A DNA stretch of 64,000 bases from AWTP1-13 sp963770295 (lineage in GTDB: Bacteria; Pseudomonadota; Alphaproteobacteria; Rhizobiales; Hyphomicrobiaceae): positions 186,001-250,000 of the forward strand of contig CAVYPA010000006.1 of the NCBI GenBank assembly GCA_963770295.1, written 5' to 3'. Shown here in pieces: positions 19,023-28,443 of this stretch. The position numbers and the translations under genes were made by a program. The number at the start of each line of letters is the position of its first letter. The stretch's first letter is position 1. Under the pieces are notes generated by a model. The model saw nothing but the letters and a program-made list of their open reading frames with translations. It was not told where the DNA came from and did not search any database.

Positions 19023-20501
19023 ATGGACTTTGAGACGCTCGATCGGTTGCGGCAAAGCCATCCAGCGTGGCGGTTGCTGAGGGCCGACTATGCGGCACTG
19101 ATCGCGAGCTTTCTGCAGCGCACCTACGTGAAACCCAATGTCCGCTCGCTGCCGGAGTCGGAGCTTGTTCTGAAGCTCGAGGACTATCTGTTCCATCTGC
19201 GCCGCGATCAGGGCGAGGACAGGTTCCCGCGGCAGGCCGGCGCCTACCTCGAGGACTGGGCCTCCGACAGCCACGGCTGGCTGCGCAAATACTACGCGCA
19301 CGACAGCGACGAACCCGCTTTCGACATCACGCCGGCGACCGAGCAGGCGCTCGACTGGCTCGCGAGCCTGAGCCACCGGCCTTTCATCGGTACCGAGTCG
19401 CGGCTCCTGACGCTGTTCGAGCTGTTGCGCCAGCTGGCCGATGGCACCGACACCAATCCCAGGACCCGGGTCGCGGAGCTCGAGCGGCGGCGCGCCGAGA
19501 TCGACGCCGAAATCACCCGCATTCGCGGCGGCTCGTTGCCGCTGATCGATGCTACGGGCGTCCGCGAGCGCTTCCTGCAGATCACCGACAATGCGCGCGC
19601 CCTGTTGTCAGACTTCCGCGCGGTGGAGCAGAACTTTCGGGACCTCGATCGTGCCGCACGCGAGCGCATCGCAACCTGGGACGGTGGCAAAGGCGCGCTG
19701 CTCGAGAAGGTTCTCGGCGACCGCGACGCAATCTCCGACAGCGACCAGGGCAAGAGCTTCGGCGCATTCTGGAATTTCCTGATGGCCCCGCAGCGCCAGG
19801 AGGAGCTCTCAGAGCTTCTGGCCCGCGTGTTCGCGCTGGAGCCGGTCCAGAACCTCGCCCCCGACCGGCGCTTCCTTCGCATCCACTACGACTGGCTTGC
19901 TGCGGGCGAGGTGGCTCAGCGCACGGTCGCTAGGCTCTCCGCCGAGCTTCGGCGCTATCTCGACGACAAGGCCTGGCTCGAAAACCGACGCATCATGGAG
20001 ATCTTACGCGAGGTCGAGGGGCGCTCGCTCGAGGTGCGCGACTGGCAACCAGATGGGACGTTCATGGAGCTTGACGAGATGGCACCCGACGTTCGCCTTG
20101 TCATGGACCGGCCGCTGTTCACCCCGCCCATGAAGCCAGAGATCGACGATACCATCGAGTTGTCGAGCGCCGACGACATTCCAGCGGACGTGCTGTTCGA
20201 CCGGGTCTTTGTCGACAAGGAACGGCTCGGCAGCCAGATCCGACGGCTGCTGCAGCGCCGCACTCAGGTGTCACTCGCCGAGGTGGCAACGGCACATCCG
20301 CTCGAGCACGGGCTCGCCGAGCTTATTGCCTACCTCAGTCTGGCCTCAGACGATCCGGCTGCCGCGATCGACGAGCAGCGGCGCGAAACGATCGCATGGA
20401 CCGATGGCGAGGGCCGGCGGCGCCAGGCGCGCGTGCCGCTCGTGATCTTTGCCCGTGCCGTGTCCGTCGAAGCCGAGGCAGGAGCAGTAGTCACGACATG
20501 A
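19023..20501 (+). CDS. jetA: Wadjet component JetA (DUF3375, kleisin-like)
   Basis: A 492-residue protein with the DUF3375 opening (LDRLRQSHPAWRLLRADYAA, LIASFLQRTYV) and the helical middle typical of JetA, the MukF/kleisin-like subunit that bridges the SMC heads in Wadjet. Conserved-looking features include RLLTLFELLRQLADGTDTNP and a Glu/Arg-rich coiled coil at residues ~135-240. The ATG at 19023 is selected because a GCGGAGG lies nine bases upstream and homology begins there; an in-frame ATG at 18924 would add 33 weak residues. The stop overlaps the next start (ATGATG), showing translational coupling. First gene of an intact four-gene plasmid-defence operon. Confidence 0.9.
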   Translation: MDFETLDRLRQSHPAWRLLRADYAALIASFLQRTYVKPNVRSLPESELVLKLEDYLFHLRRDQGEDRFPRQAGAYLEDWASDSHGWLRKYYAHDSDEPAFDITPATEQALDWLASLSHRPFIGTESRLLTLFELLRQLADGTDTNPRTRVAELERRRAEIDAEITRIRGGSLPLIDATGVRERFLQITDNARALLSDFRAVEQNFRDLDRAARERIATWDGGKGALLEKVLGDRDAISDSDQGKSFGAFWNFLMAPQRQEELSELLARVFALEPVQNLAPDRRFLRIHYDWLAAGEVAQRTVARLSAELRRYLDDKAWLENRRIMEILREVEGRSLEVRDWQPDGTFMELDEMAPDVRLVMDRPLFTPPMKPEIDDTIELSSADDIPADVLFDRVFVDKERLGSQIRRLLQRRTQVSLAEVATAHPLEHGLAELIAYLSLASDDPAAAIDEQRRETIAWTDGEGRRRQARVPLVIFARAVSVEAEAGAVVTT

Positions 20502-21106
20502 TGGCGACCGTCCTGAACGAGCTGCCGCATGTGCTCATTGCGCTGTTGAAGGGCATCCTGGAGCGCGAGAACGCTCCCGCCCTGTGGCAAGGTCTCATCA
20601 CACATCAGGCCCGCGTGCGCGACCACGTCGCTGTCATCGGTCTCGACCTCATGCTGGACGAGGCGGAGGGCTATGCCTACCTGCGCCAGAAGCCCCAGCT
20701 CGAAGGCGAGCCGGAGTCGCCGCGGCTAGTCGCGCGACGCCAGCTCGGTTTTTCATTGAGCCTGCTGCTGGCGCTTCTGCGCAAGAAGCTCGCCGAGCAC
20801 GACGCCATGAGCGGCGACACGCGCCTGGTCGTCACATCCGCGGATATCCTCGATACGATCCGCCTGTTCCTGCCTGCAACGGCCAATGAGGCCCGTCTCA
20901 AGGATCGTGTCGATCGCGACATCGGCAGGGTCGTGGACCTCGGCTTCCTGCGGCCACTCAAAGGGCGGGAGGATACCTACGAGGTCAGGCGCATTCTGCG
21001 CTCGTTCGTCGATGCGCAATGGCTGGGGCAAATGAACCAGCGCCTGGCCGCTTATGCGGGTCACGCGAGTGAGGTGCTGGAGAGCGGGGCAGTGCGCCGC
21101 CAATGA
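20498..21106 (+). CDS. jetB: Wadjet component JetB (DUF4194, MukE-like)
   Basis: A 202-residue DUF4194 protein. JetB is the MukE/KITE-like winged-helix partner of the kleisin in Wadjet. Visible traits are the first helix (LPHVLIALLKGILERENAPA), the beta segment LDLMLDEAEGYAYLRQK, the hydrophobic helix FSLSLLLALLRKKL and a basic C-terminal wing (RDIGRVVDLGFLRPLKGRED). It starts at overlapping ATGATG inside the jetA stop and ends in an ATGA overlap with jetC, so the three are translated together. Size is normal for the family. Confidence 0.88.
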   Translation: MMATVLNELPHVLIALLKGILERENAPALWQGLITHQARVRDHVAVIGLDLMLDEAEGYAYLRQKPQLEGEPESPRLVARRQLGFSLSLLLALLRKKLAEHDAMSGDTRLVVTSADILDTIRLFLPATANEARLKDRVDRDIGRVVDLGFLRPLKGREDTYEVRRILRSFVDAQWLGQMNQRLAAYAGHASEVLESGAVRRQ

Positions 21107-24100
21107 CTGACAGAGCAGCATCACTCCCGCTCGATCTTGTGAGCGAGCCGGATAGTACGCCGCCAGGCGTGCGCCTCGACGCCGTCGAGATCCTGAACTG
21201 GGGCACCTTCGACAGGCAGGTCTGGCGCCTCGACCTCGGCGGTGACAACGCGCTCCTGACCGGCGACATCGGCTCGGGCAAGTCGACGCTCGTCGATGCC
21301 ATCACGAGCCTGCTGGTCCCGGCCCAGAAGATCGCATTCAACAAGGCGGCCGGCGCGGACGTGCGCGAACGCGATTTGAGGTCCTACGTGCTCGGTCATT
21401 ACAAGTCGGAGCGCGGCGAGGCGGGGCTGTCGGCGAAGCCCGTGGCGCTCAGGGACCACAACAACTATTCGGTCATTCTCGGACGCTTCCGCAATAAGGG
21501 TTACGGCGAGACAGTCACGCTCGCCCAGATATTCTGGTTCAAGGAGGCGTACGGCCAGCCGGCACGGTTCTATGTCGTTGCGGACAAGGCGCTGTCGATT
21601 GCTGAGCACTTCTCTGGTTTCGGCCGTGACATCAACTCACTGCGCAAACGCCTACGCAAGGTGGCGCACGTCGAGCTCTTCGACACGTTCCCGCCCTATG
21701 GCGCTGCCTTCCGCCGCCGCTTCGGCATCGACAGCGAGCAAGCGCTCGACCTGTTCCACCAGACCGTGTCGATGAAGGCCGTCGGCGACCTGACTGACTT
21801 CGTTCGCGCCCACATGCTGGAGCCGTTCCCGGTCGAGGACCGCATCCAGCACATGGTCGCGCACTTCGAGGACCTGACACGCGCGCACGAGGCCGTGCTC
21901 AAGGCGCGCGCGCAGATCGAGCGGTTGGTGCCGATCGTGACCGATTCCGACGGCCATGCAGCACTCGTGGCGCAGGTAGAAGACCTAAAGGCCAGCCGCG
22001 AGGCGCTGCGCGCCTTCTTCGCCGAGCACAAGGTGGCGCTGCTCGACAAGCGCATCTCCGGCCTGGCCTTGGACATCGCGAAGCTCGGTGAGCGCATCGT
22101 GGCGCTCAAGGGCCTCCGGGGCGGACAGGATGCGGAGCGCGATGGCCTGAAGCAGGCGATCCTGGAGAACGGCGGCGACCGCGTTGCCGTGCTCGGCCGC
22201 GAGATCGATGCCAAAGCAGCTGCCCGGCAGGAGCGCATGCAGCGCGCGGAGAGCTATGGGCAAATCGCAAGCAAGCTGGGGCTCGCCGAGCCGCGCGATG
22301 CCGACGTGTTCCTCGCCAACCGGGTCGCGATCGAAGAGGAGATTGGCACCACCAGTAGGCGCGAGGGCGAGATCCAGAACGAACTGGTCGAAAGCCAGAT
22401 CGAGTTCCGGGGCCTCAAAGACCAGCACACCGAGATCGGCGCCGAGCTGACATCGCTCAAGGGCCGTCGCTCCAACATTCCCGCCCGTATGTTGTCCATC
22501 CGCATGGACCTCAGCAGCGCGCTCGGTCTCGATGCCGGCAGCCTACCGTTCGCCGGCGAGCTGATCGAGGTGCGCCAGGAGGAGCGGGCGTGGGAGGGCG
22601 CGGCGGAGCGTCTGCTGCACGGCTTCGCGCTGTCGCTGCTGGTTCCGGACGAGCATTACACTGCCGTTGCGAGCTGGGTCGATGCCACGCACACGGGCTG
22701 CCGCCTTGTCTACTACCGGGTCCAGAGTCGCCCGGGCACCGTTCGCGCCCGGCGCCACGCCAGGGCGATGACCAACAAGCTCGCCATCAACGACCAATCG
22801 TCGTTCTACGACTGGCTGCAACGCGAGCTCGACGAGCGCTTCGACCACATCTGCTGCGCGAGTCTCGACGAACTGAGGCGCGAGGAAAAGGCGATCACGC
22901 GTGCCGGCCAGATCAAGACCGGCGGCAAGCGGCATGAGAAGGACGACCGCAGGCGGATCGACGACCGCGCAACCTTCGTTCTAGGCTGGTCCAACGCCAG
23001 CAAAATTGCCGCGCTCGAGAAGGCGGCCGCCGCACTCGAGGGCCGCATGCAGGCGCTCGGCAGCGAAATCGCCGGTCTCGACGGCGATCGCAGGGCTCTT
23101 CAGGCGAGAATTGGCCTACTTCAACAGCTTTCTGCGTTTGCCAGCTTCAATGATCTCGACTGGCGTACGATAGCGCTGGAGATCGACCGCCTGCAAGAAG
23201 AGCGCCGCCAGCTCGAGGAGGGCTCGGACGTCCTCAAGACGTTGAAAGCCCAGCTCGATGGCGTCGAGCAGGCGATCGCCGAGTCCCAGGGACAGCTTGA
23301 CGCCGCCACCCGCGAGCACTCCAAATTGGAGGAACGTCGCGCCGAGGCGGAGCGGCAGCGGGGCGCCGCCGAAGCCGACCTTGCCGCGCTCGCCGAGGAC
23401 CTTCGCGCTTGGTTTTTCCCCAAGCTCGAAGCCGCACGCCCCGAGGCCTTGGGCGAGCACCGGCTGACGGTGGAATCCTGCGACGGATGCGAGCGCAAGA
23501 TGCGCGACTGCCTGCAGGGGCGCATCGACGCTGAGAGCCACAAGCTCACGCGGCTGCGCGACAGGATCGTCGCCGCCATGCGGGACTATGCCAACCTTTG
23601 GCCCGAGGAGACGCGCGAGGTCGACGCCACGGTGGAGGCGGCCACCGAGTTCCGCCAGATGCTGGCCGCGCTCGAAGGCGATGGCCTCCCTCAGTTCGAG
23701 GCGCGCTTCAAGTCGCTGCTCAACGAGAACACGATCCGGGAGGTGGCAGGTTTCCAGTCCCAGCTCAGGCGCGAGGCCGAAGAGATCCGCGAGCGCATCG
23801 CGATCATCAACCAGTCGCTGCGCGAGATCGACTATGAGCGCGGCCGCTACATCGTGCTGGAGGCGCAATCGACGTCAGACCCGGAGGTCCGTGATTTTCA
23901 GCAGGATCTTCGCGCTTGCACAGAGGACGCGCTGACGGGATCGGACGATCAGGCCTACTCGGAGGCCAAATTCATCGAGGTCAAGCGCATTATCGAGCGC
24001 TTTCGCGGTCGCGAGGGCACGAGCGACCTCGACCGGCGCTGGACCCGCAAGGTGACCGATGTACGCAGTTGGTTCGTGTTCTCGGCCTCTGAGCGCTGGC

Positions 24101-24489
24101 GCTCCGACGACAGCGAGCACGAGCACTACTCGGATTCGGGCGGCAAGTCCGGCGGGCAGAAGGAGAAGCTCGCTTACACGATCCTGGCTGCCAGCCTGGC
24201 CTATCAGTTCGGCTTGGACGCACGATCGCCGCGCTCTCGCGCGTTCCATTTCGTGGTGATCGACGAGGCGTTCGGACGCGGCTCCGACGATTCCGCCCAA
24301 TTCGGCCTCGACCTGTTCAAGAGGATGGGTCTGCAGCTCCTGATCGTCACGCCGTTGCAGAAGATCCACATCATCGAGCCCTACGTCGCCGGCGTCGGCT
24401 TCGTGCACAACGAGGAAGGGCGCCGTTCCAGGCTGCGCAATCTCACGATCGAAGAATACCGGACCGAGCGGTTGCGGCGCGCAGGGTGA
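21103..24489 (+). CDS. jetC: Wadjet component JetC (SMC-like ATPase)
   Basis: A 1128-residue MukB/SMC-like ATPase. Walker A is Gly54-DIGSGKST. Two long coiled-coil regions (roughly residues 230-470 and 620-950) flank a hinge-like segment near 470-620. The C-terminal head carries the ABC signature SGGKSGGQKEK (about 1012-1022) and Walker B FHFVVIDEAFGRGS (Asp1054, Glu1055). In Wadjet the JetABC complex extrudes loops of small circular DNA and hands them to the JetD nuclease. Every catalytic ATPase motif is present and the gene is uninterrupted, unlike the sbcC relic upstream. It overlaps jetB by four bases. Confidence 0.92.
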   Translation: MTDRAASLPLDLVSEPDSTPPGVRLDAVEILNWGTFDRQVWRLDLGGDNALLTGDIGSGKSTLVDAITSLLVPAQKIAFNKAAGADVRERDLRSYVLGHYKSERGEAGLSAKPVALRDHNNYSVILGRFRNKGYGETVTLAQIFWFKEAYGQPARFYVVADKALSIAEHFSGFGRDINSLRKRLRKVAHVELFDTFPPYGAAFRRRFGIDSEQALDLFHQTVSMKAVGDLTDFVRAHMLEPFPVEDRIQHMVAHFEDLTRAHEAVLKARAQIERLVPIVTDSDGHAALVAQVEDLKASREALRAFFAEHKVALLDKRISGLALDIAKLGERIVALKGLRGGQDAERDGLKQAILENGGDRVAVLGREIDAKAAARQERMQRAESYGQIASKLGLAEPRDADVFLANRVAIEEEIGTTSRREGEIQNELVESQIEFRGLKDQHTEIGAELTSLKGRRSNIPARMLSIRMDLSSALGLDAGSLPFAGELIEVRQEERAWEGAAERLLHGFALSLLVPDEHYTAVASWVDATHTGCRLVYYRVQSRPGTVRARRHARAMTNKLAINDQSSFYDWLQRELDERFDHICCASLDELRREEKAITRAGQIKTGGKRHEKDDRRRIDDRATFVLGWSNASKIAALEKAAAALEGRMQALGSEIAGLDGDRRALQARIGLLQQLSAFASFNDLDWRTIALEIDRLQEERRQLEEGSDVLKTLKAQLDGVEQAIAESQGQLDAATREHSKLEERRAEAERQRGAAEADLAALAEDLRAWFFPKLEAARPEALGEHRLTVESCDGCERKMRDCLQGRIDAESHKLTRLRDRIVAAMRDYANLWPEETREVDATVEAATEFRQMLAALEGDGLPQFEARFKSLLNENTIREVAGFQSQLRREAEEIRERIAIINQSLREIDYERGRYIVLEAQSTSDPEVRDFQQDLRACTEDALTGSDDQAYSEAKFIEVKRIIERFRGREGTSDLDRRWTRKVTDVRSWFVFSASERWRSDDSEHEHYSDSGGKSGGQKEKLAYTILAASLAYQFGLDARSPRSRAFHFVVIDEAFGRGSDDSAQFGLDLFKRMGLQLLIVTPLQKIHIIEPYVAGVGFVHNEEGRRSRLRNLTIEEYRTERLRRAG

Positions 24490-24493
24490 CGTG

Positions 24494-25732
24494 ATGTCTT
24501 GGACGAGCCCGGACCATCTCGTGGCGCAGGTCCAGCGGCTGTGGGACCGGGGCCACCTCCTCACCAGCGGCGTTCTGGTGAAGGAGCCAGAGTGGGGTAC
24601 AAACAATGGCCTGCAGTTTCCCTTGCTGCTGCGATTGCGCCGGCCGTCGCCTCGCGAGATCGGCGAGCGTTTCGAGGCCGTGCGGTCCTGGATCGAGGCG
24701 CTGGAGAATGGGTCGAGGTCACGGCTCGGGGCGGGCTACGAGATCGTCTGGGAGGAAGTCAACAATCGTCTGCTCGGCCGAAACAAAGTACCGATCGCCG
24801 CTCGCCTGCCCACACGGGCCGATGCCCTCGTATTGATCGGCAAGGCCGACGAGGCCGCGCGGTTCGACGAACTCATTGGACCAACGCTCGATCGGTTTCC
24901 CGTGCTTCGAGAATGGCTCGTCAAGAGACCGCTCGTCGCGCTCGGGCACGCCAGCGATTGGAGCCGGATTCTCGATTGCCTGATCTGGTTCTGCGACCAC
25001 CCCCGCTCGGGCCTCTATGCCCGCCAGATCGATGTCGCGGGCGTCGACACCAAGTTCTTCGAGGCACGCAAGGGGCTGCTGACGGAACTGCTCGACATTG
25101 TTCTGCCAGCAGAGGCCATCGATACGTCCGCGACCGGCGCAAAGGGCTTCGAGGCCCGCTATGGGCTTAGTGCCAAGCCGAGCCTTGTCCGCTTCCGCAT
25201 CCTCGATGACCGCCACGCCATCGGTGGTCTGAGTGACCTCACCGTGCCCATCGAGCAGTTCGCCTGCCTCTCGCTGAGTATCAGCCGTGTCTTTGTGGTC
25301 GAGAACGAGATTACGGGCCTGGCATTCCCTGCATCCGCCGACGGCATCGTTGTGCTGGGCCTTGGTCATGCCGTGAGCCTGGTCTCGAGTGCGCATTGGC
25401 TCGGGGACTGCGAGGTCTACTACTGGAGCGACATCGATACGCATGGCTTTGCGATGTTGGACCGCCTGCGGGCGAGTTTGCCAGGCGTACGCTCTCTGCT
25501 GATGGATCGCGCGACGTTGCTGTCGCACCGGCCAATGTGGATGACCGAGGAGGCCCCGCACATCGCCACCCTCGATCGCCTCACACCCTCCGAGGCTGCA
25601 CTTTATGCCGACCTTCGTTTCGACCGCTTCGCACGCTCTGTGCGCCTCGAGCAGGAGCGCATCTCCTTTGGCTGGCTTCGCCGTGCGCTCGACCGTCTCG
25701 ACGCACCCCCCCAACTTCAGAGGATCTTGTAG
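24494..25732 (+). CDS. jetD: Wadjet component JetD (DUF3322/DUF2220, TOPRIM nuclease)
   Basis: The nuclease subunit, 412 residues. The N-terminal DUF3322 arm spans residues ~1-190 (TSPDHLVAQVQRLWDRGHLL) and the C-terminal DUF2220 is a TOPRIM fold. The TOPRIM glutamate lies in VVENEITGLAFP (Glu270) and the DxD in YYWSDIDTHGFAML (Asp313, Asp315), as in topoisomerase VI-like cleavage centres, so cleavage competence is expected. The start is two codons after the jetC stop; a GTG one codon upstream is possible. The last residues (LQRIL) and stop are encoded within the boundary of an IS481 fragment, so the native C-terminus may have been slightly replaced. The operon order jetABCD matches type I Wadjet. 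Confidence 0.9.
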   Translation: MSWTSPDHLVAQVQRLWDRGHLLTSGVLVKEPEWGTNNGLQFPLLLRLRRPSPREIGERFEAVRSWIEALENGSRSRLGAGYEIVWEEVNNRLLGRNKVPIAARLPTRADALVLIGKADEAARFDELIGPTLDRFPVLREWLVKRPLVALGHASDWSRILDCLIWFCDHPRSGLYARQIDVAGVDTKFFEARKGLLTELLDIVLPAEAIDTSATGAKGFEARYGLSAKPSLVRFRILDDRHAIGGLSDLTVPIEQFACLSLSISRVFVVENEITGLAFPASADGIVVLGLGHAVSLVSSAHWLGDCEVYYWSDIDTHGFAMLDRLRASLPGVRSLLMDRATLLSHRPMWMTEEAPHIATLDRLTPSEAALYADLRFDRFARSVRLEQERISFGWLRRALDRLDAPPQLQRIL

Positions 25733-25848
25733 TCGGTCTTGCGCGAGATGGAGAACTCGCGGCACAGCGGCGCCATCTTCTCCCCGTCCAAGACGCCAAC
25801 GATGAACTTGAGACGCTCGTCCATGCGTTTACACGCCCTCCAGGGCAT
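25717..25848 (-). pseudogene. IS481-type transposase N-terminal fragment
   Basis: Reads MPWRACKRMDERLKFIVGVL, then MAPLCREFSISRKTDYKIL, the helix-turn-helix start of IS481-family transposases, then stops. The fragment overlaps the last codons of jetD on the other strand. The upstream bases 25849-25910 resemble the element's terminal leader. Debris of an insertion that defines the right edge of the Wadjet operon. Confidence 0.7.
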
Positions 25849-25954
25849 TTTGCGCTCCCCGCAAAAAGGCCCGATTGTGTAACCCATGTCTCCGGTATGA
25901 ACTGTCACCCTTCTCTCAGGAAGGGCAGGCTGTCCGACCCACGAACATAGATAA

Positions 25955-26234
25955 CAAAACGTACGTATGACATAGGTGACAACCTGGGCCCAAACGGCTT
26001 GTCGAGGGGTTGCAAGGTTCTCTGCTCCAAGTCGATATAGCCCAAATCATAGTCGATGAAGCTGACGAGCCAAATTCCCTCGCCGACCTCCTTGATGCCG
26101 AGCCGCTGTCCGGCGAGGACAGTGAAGATGTTGAGTTTCTTTCGGTAGATGCGGATGCGGCCGTAGGCAGTGACGAGAACGTCGCGGTCGTGGAAGGGAT
26201 AGTCAAGGATCGGCGCGCTCCACCGCAGCCACAT
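25955..26234 (-). pseudogene. IS481-type transposase C-terminal fragment
   Basis: ILDYPFHDRDVLVTAYGRI, KKLNIFTVLAGQRLGIKE, EGIWLVSFIDYDLGYIDLEQ and PFGPRLSPMS match the region after the DDE core of IS481/integrase-core transposases. It lies upstream (in reading direction) of an N-terminal fragment on the same strand, so these are the end of one copy followed by the beginning of another, not one interrupted gene. Confidence 0.65.
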
Positions 26235-26341
26235 AGCCGTGCTCTGCGTAACCTTCGTCGGCGCTGCCGGGCAGCCACTCGCGTGGATTGATCACGCAAT
26301 CCATGCTGCGCGGGCCGCGCCACGCCAGGAAGGAAACAGCA

Positions 26342-26798
26342 ATGCCCGCTGAGGTCTCCCAACGCATCGATGGCCACCGCCTCTGGCAAAGATTGATGGA
26401 CATCGCCAGGTTCGGCGCGACAAGCAAGGGCGGAGTATGCCGGTTGGCCCTATCACGCGAAGACATTGAAGCCGGAGCAGCGCTAGTGGATTGGGCAAGA
26501 TTCATCGGTCTCAAGCCGTCAACGGACGCGGCCGCAAACCTCTTCCTGTCACTGGAGGGCCGCGAATCCGGGCTGCCGCCGCGCTGATCGGCTCGCACAT
26601 TGACGCCAGCCAACCGACGGCAGGTTCGATGGCGCCTATGGCGTGCTGGGCGCGCTGGAGGCCGCATAGGCCATTTCCGAGGTTCCAGAGCGGCCACGCA
26701 GGACTATCGAGGTGGTAGCCTGGATGAATGAAGAAGGGTCGCGCTTTGCCCCGGGCATGATGGGATCCGCCGTGTTCGGGGCCGCCGCCCTCAACTGG
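26342..26798 (+). pseudogene. Hydantoinase/carbamoylase-type amidase, 5' fragment
   Basis: The original start (AAGGAAAC then ATG at 26342) is intact. It encodes RIDGHRLWQRLMDIARFGAT, SKGGVCRLALSREDIEAGA and LIGSHIDASQ (the metal-binding GSHxD, with Asp-Ala-Ser-Gln then Pro-Thr where family members usually have a single Gln-Pro). After frameshifts it continues DGAYGVLGALEAA and WMNEEGSRFAPGMMGSAVFG (the Glu-Glu catalytic pair). It then switches near 26798 to a membrane-exporter gene. Zn-dependent M20-type amidases hydrolyse N-carbamoyl amino acids; this piece is dead. Confidence 0.75.
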
Positions 26799-27260
26799 AC
26801 GTCACCGGATCACTGCGGGCGTTTATCGGCGCGACGCTAATCGTCTTCGGCGTCTACAGCCTGGCGCGACCCAAACTGCCCGCCGTTAAGGGTAGTGTGA
26901 TAGCCGACAGTATCGTGGGGCTGTTGAGCGGCGCGTTCAGCGGCAGCACAGGGTTGGCAGGCATTCCCGTGATCGTGTGGGCGAGCCTGAGTCGTTGAAG
27001 GATGACCAGCGTGCGGTCTTCTAGCCTGTCGTGGTCGCAGTCTTCGTCATGACGCTGATTTGGTTCCGTGGCACCGGCATTGTCACACCTGCGAGGCTGC
27101 GCTTGTTCTGGATCGGGTTACCCGCTGCGGTTCTCGGGACCTGGCTTGGGTTGAAGCTTTACGGCAGGTTGGGCGAGGCGACATTCCGGATCGTTGTCCT
27201 CGTGCTGTTGCTTGCCTCCGGCCTTACACTTCTGCCATGGCCTTGGAGCAAGGATGGATC
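26799..27260 (+). pseudogene. TSUP (TauE/SafE) exporter, C-terminal relic
   Basis: Begins abruptly at the amidase junction: LRAFIGATLIVFGVYSLARP, VIADSIVGLLSGAFSGSTGL, AGIPVIVWASL. An in-frame TGA and a shift follow near 26998, then VVAVFVMTLIWFRGTG, LRLFWIGLPAAVLGTWLGLK and FRIVVLVLLLASGLTLLP. Four to five membrane segments of a sulfite/organosulfonate-type TSUP exporter remain; the N-terminal half is missing. The 3' end reads into the convergent LysR gene. Confidence 0.7.
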
Positions 27261-27270
27261 AGCGCAGCAC

Positions 27271-28196
27271 TTACCGTTTTGCTCCCGCGTAGCGCTTGTC
27301 CGCAAGGGCACCCTCATCCTCGGCGGCCTCAGCGAGCAGCCAATCCCGAAGCGTGACGACCTTTGCGTCGCCGGACGCCAGTTTCGGGCAGACAATCCAA
27401 TAGGTGTTCTCGAGCGGAAGCGACACATCGATTGGCACGACGAGGCGGCCATGCAGTAGATCCCATGCCGCAAGCGTCGTGCGGGCGAGTGCCACCCCCT
27501 GTCCGTTGGCGGCCGCGTCGATAAGCATGCTTGCCTGGTTCAGCACCGGTCCGCGTCGAGCGTGCGCTGAAACGCCCGCGGCTTCAAACCACTTCGACCA
27601 GGTGGTCCAGCCGTCCAGTCGAAGCAGCGGAAGTTTCAGGAGGTCGGACGCTTGGGTAATGCGATTGCCGCCAGAGAGGAGTTTGGGACTGCAAACCGGC
27701 ACGAGCCGCTCCTGACAGAGGGCAATGGCATCAAGACCCGCCCAGTGCCCATCACCATGGCGGATCGCAAGGTCCACGTGCTCCGCGATAAGGTCGACTT
27801 GCTTGGTCGTTGTGGAAACACGGAGATCAATCTCTGGGTAGGCCGCAGTAAAGCGTCCAAGCCGGTGCACAAGCCATTTCGCACCGAAGTCCGGCGAGGT
27901 GCTGACGGTCAAAATGCTCGAAGGCTTGCTTTGACGCAGATGGTCCGTGCCCACGGCAATCCGATCCAGCGCGTCGCAGATGACGGCCAGGTATTGCTTG
28001 CCGGCGCTGGTGATGACGAGGCGCTTGCCGTCGCGCGAGAACAACTTGAGGCCGAGGGTCGCTTCCAGAGATTTCACTTGTTGACTTACAGCTGCCTGGC
28101 TAACGCCGAGTTCTTGTGCGGCGCGTGTAAAGTTCGCGCTCCGAGCCGCCACTTCAAAGACTTAAGTGCATTCAGAGGTGGCAGACGGCGTGGCAT
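27271..28196 (-). pseudogene. LysR-family regulator with one-base frameshift
   Basis: The start at 28196 encodes MPRRLPPLNALKS, the classic GcvA/AmpR-type opening. A missing T near 28153-28158 (TTTGAAG where TTTTGAAG is expected) shifts the frame; downstream the protein reads VAARSANFTRAAQELGVSQA, AVSQQVKSLEATLGLKLF (winged HTH, recognition helix included) and then a full effector-binding domain (LTVSTSPDFGAKWLVHRLGR; VLNQASMLIDAAANGQGVAL). With one base restored it is a normal ~308-residue LysR protein. As given, an internal start at 28152 would make a protein missing part of the first helix. It could be a sequencing indel. Target unknown. Confidence 0.8.
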
Positions 28197-28443
28197 CGGC
28201 GGGCCTTGGATGAGTAAACAACGATACTGCCGGCAACGACTGGCCAACAACAGGACTATGGTCCTTGGCACATGAAAAAATCTAGGATCATCCTAAGAAA
28301 CGATGCTTTGCGGACTGGCACGGTGAAGGACTATCTCGAAGACCACGTCGCGCATTGACGCGGTCGGGTTCCCAGCGCAGCCGCCCGACGCACAGATCTC
28401 CGCCGCCAACTGCTGCTTCCACCCGCATGCGGGAGGAGCGCTT

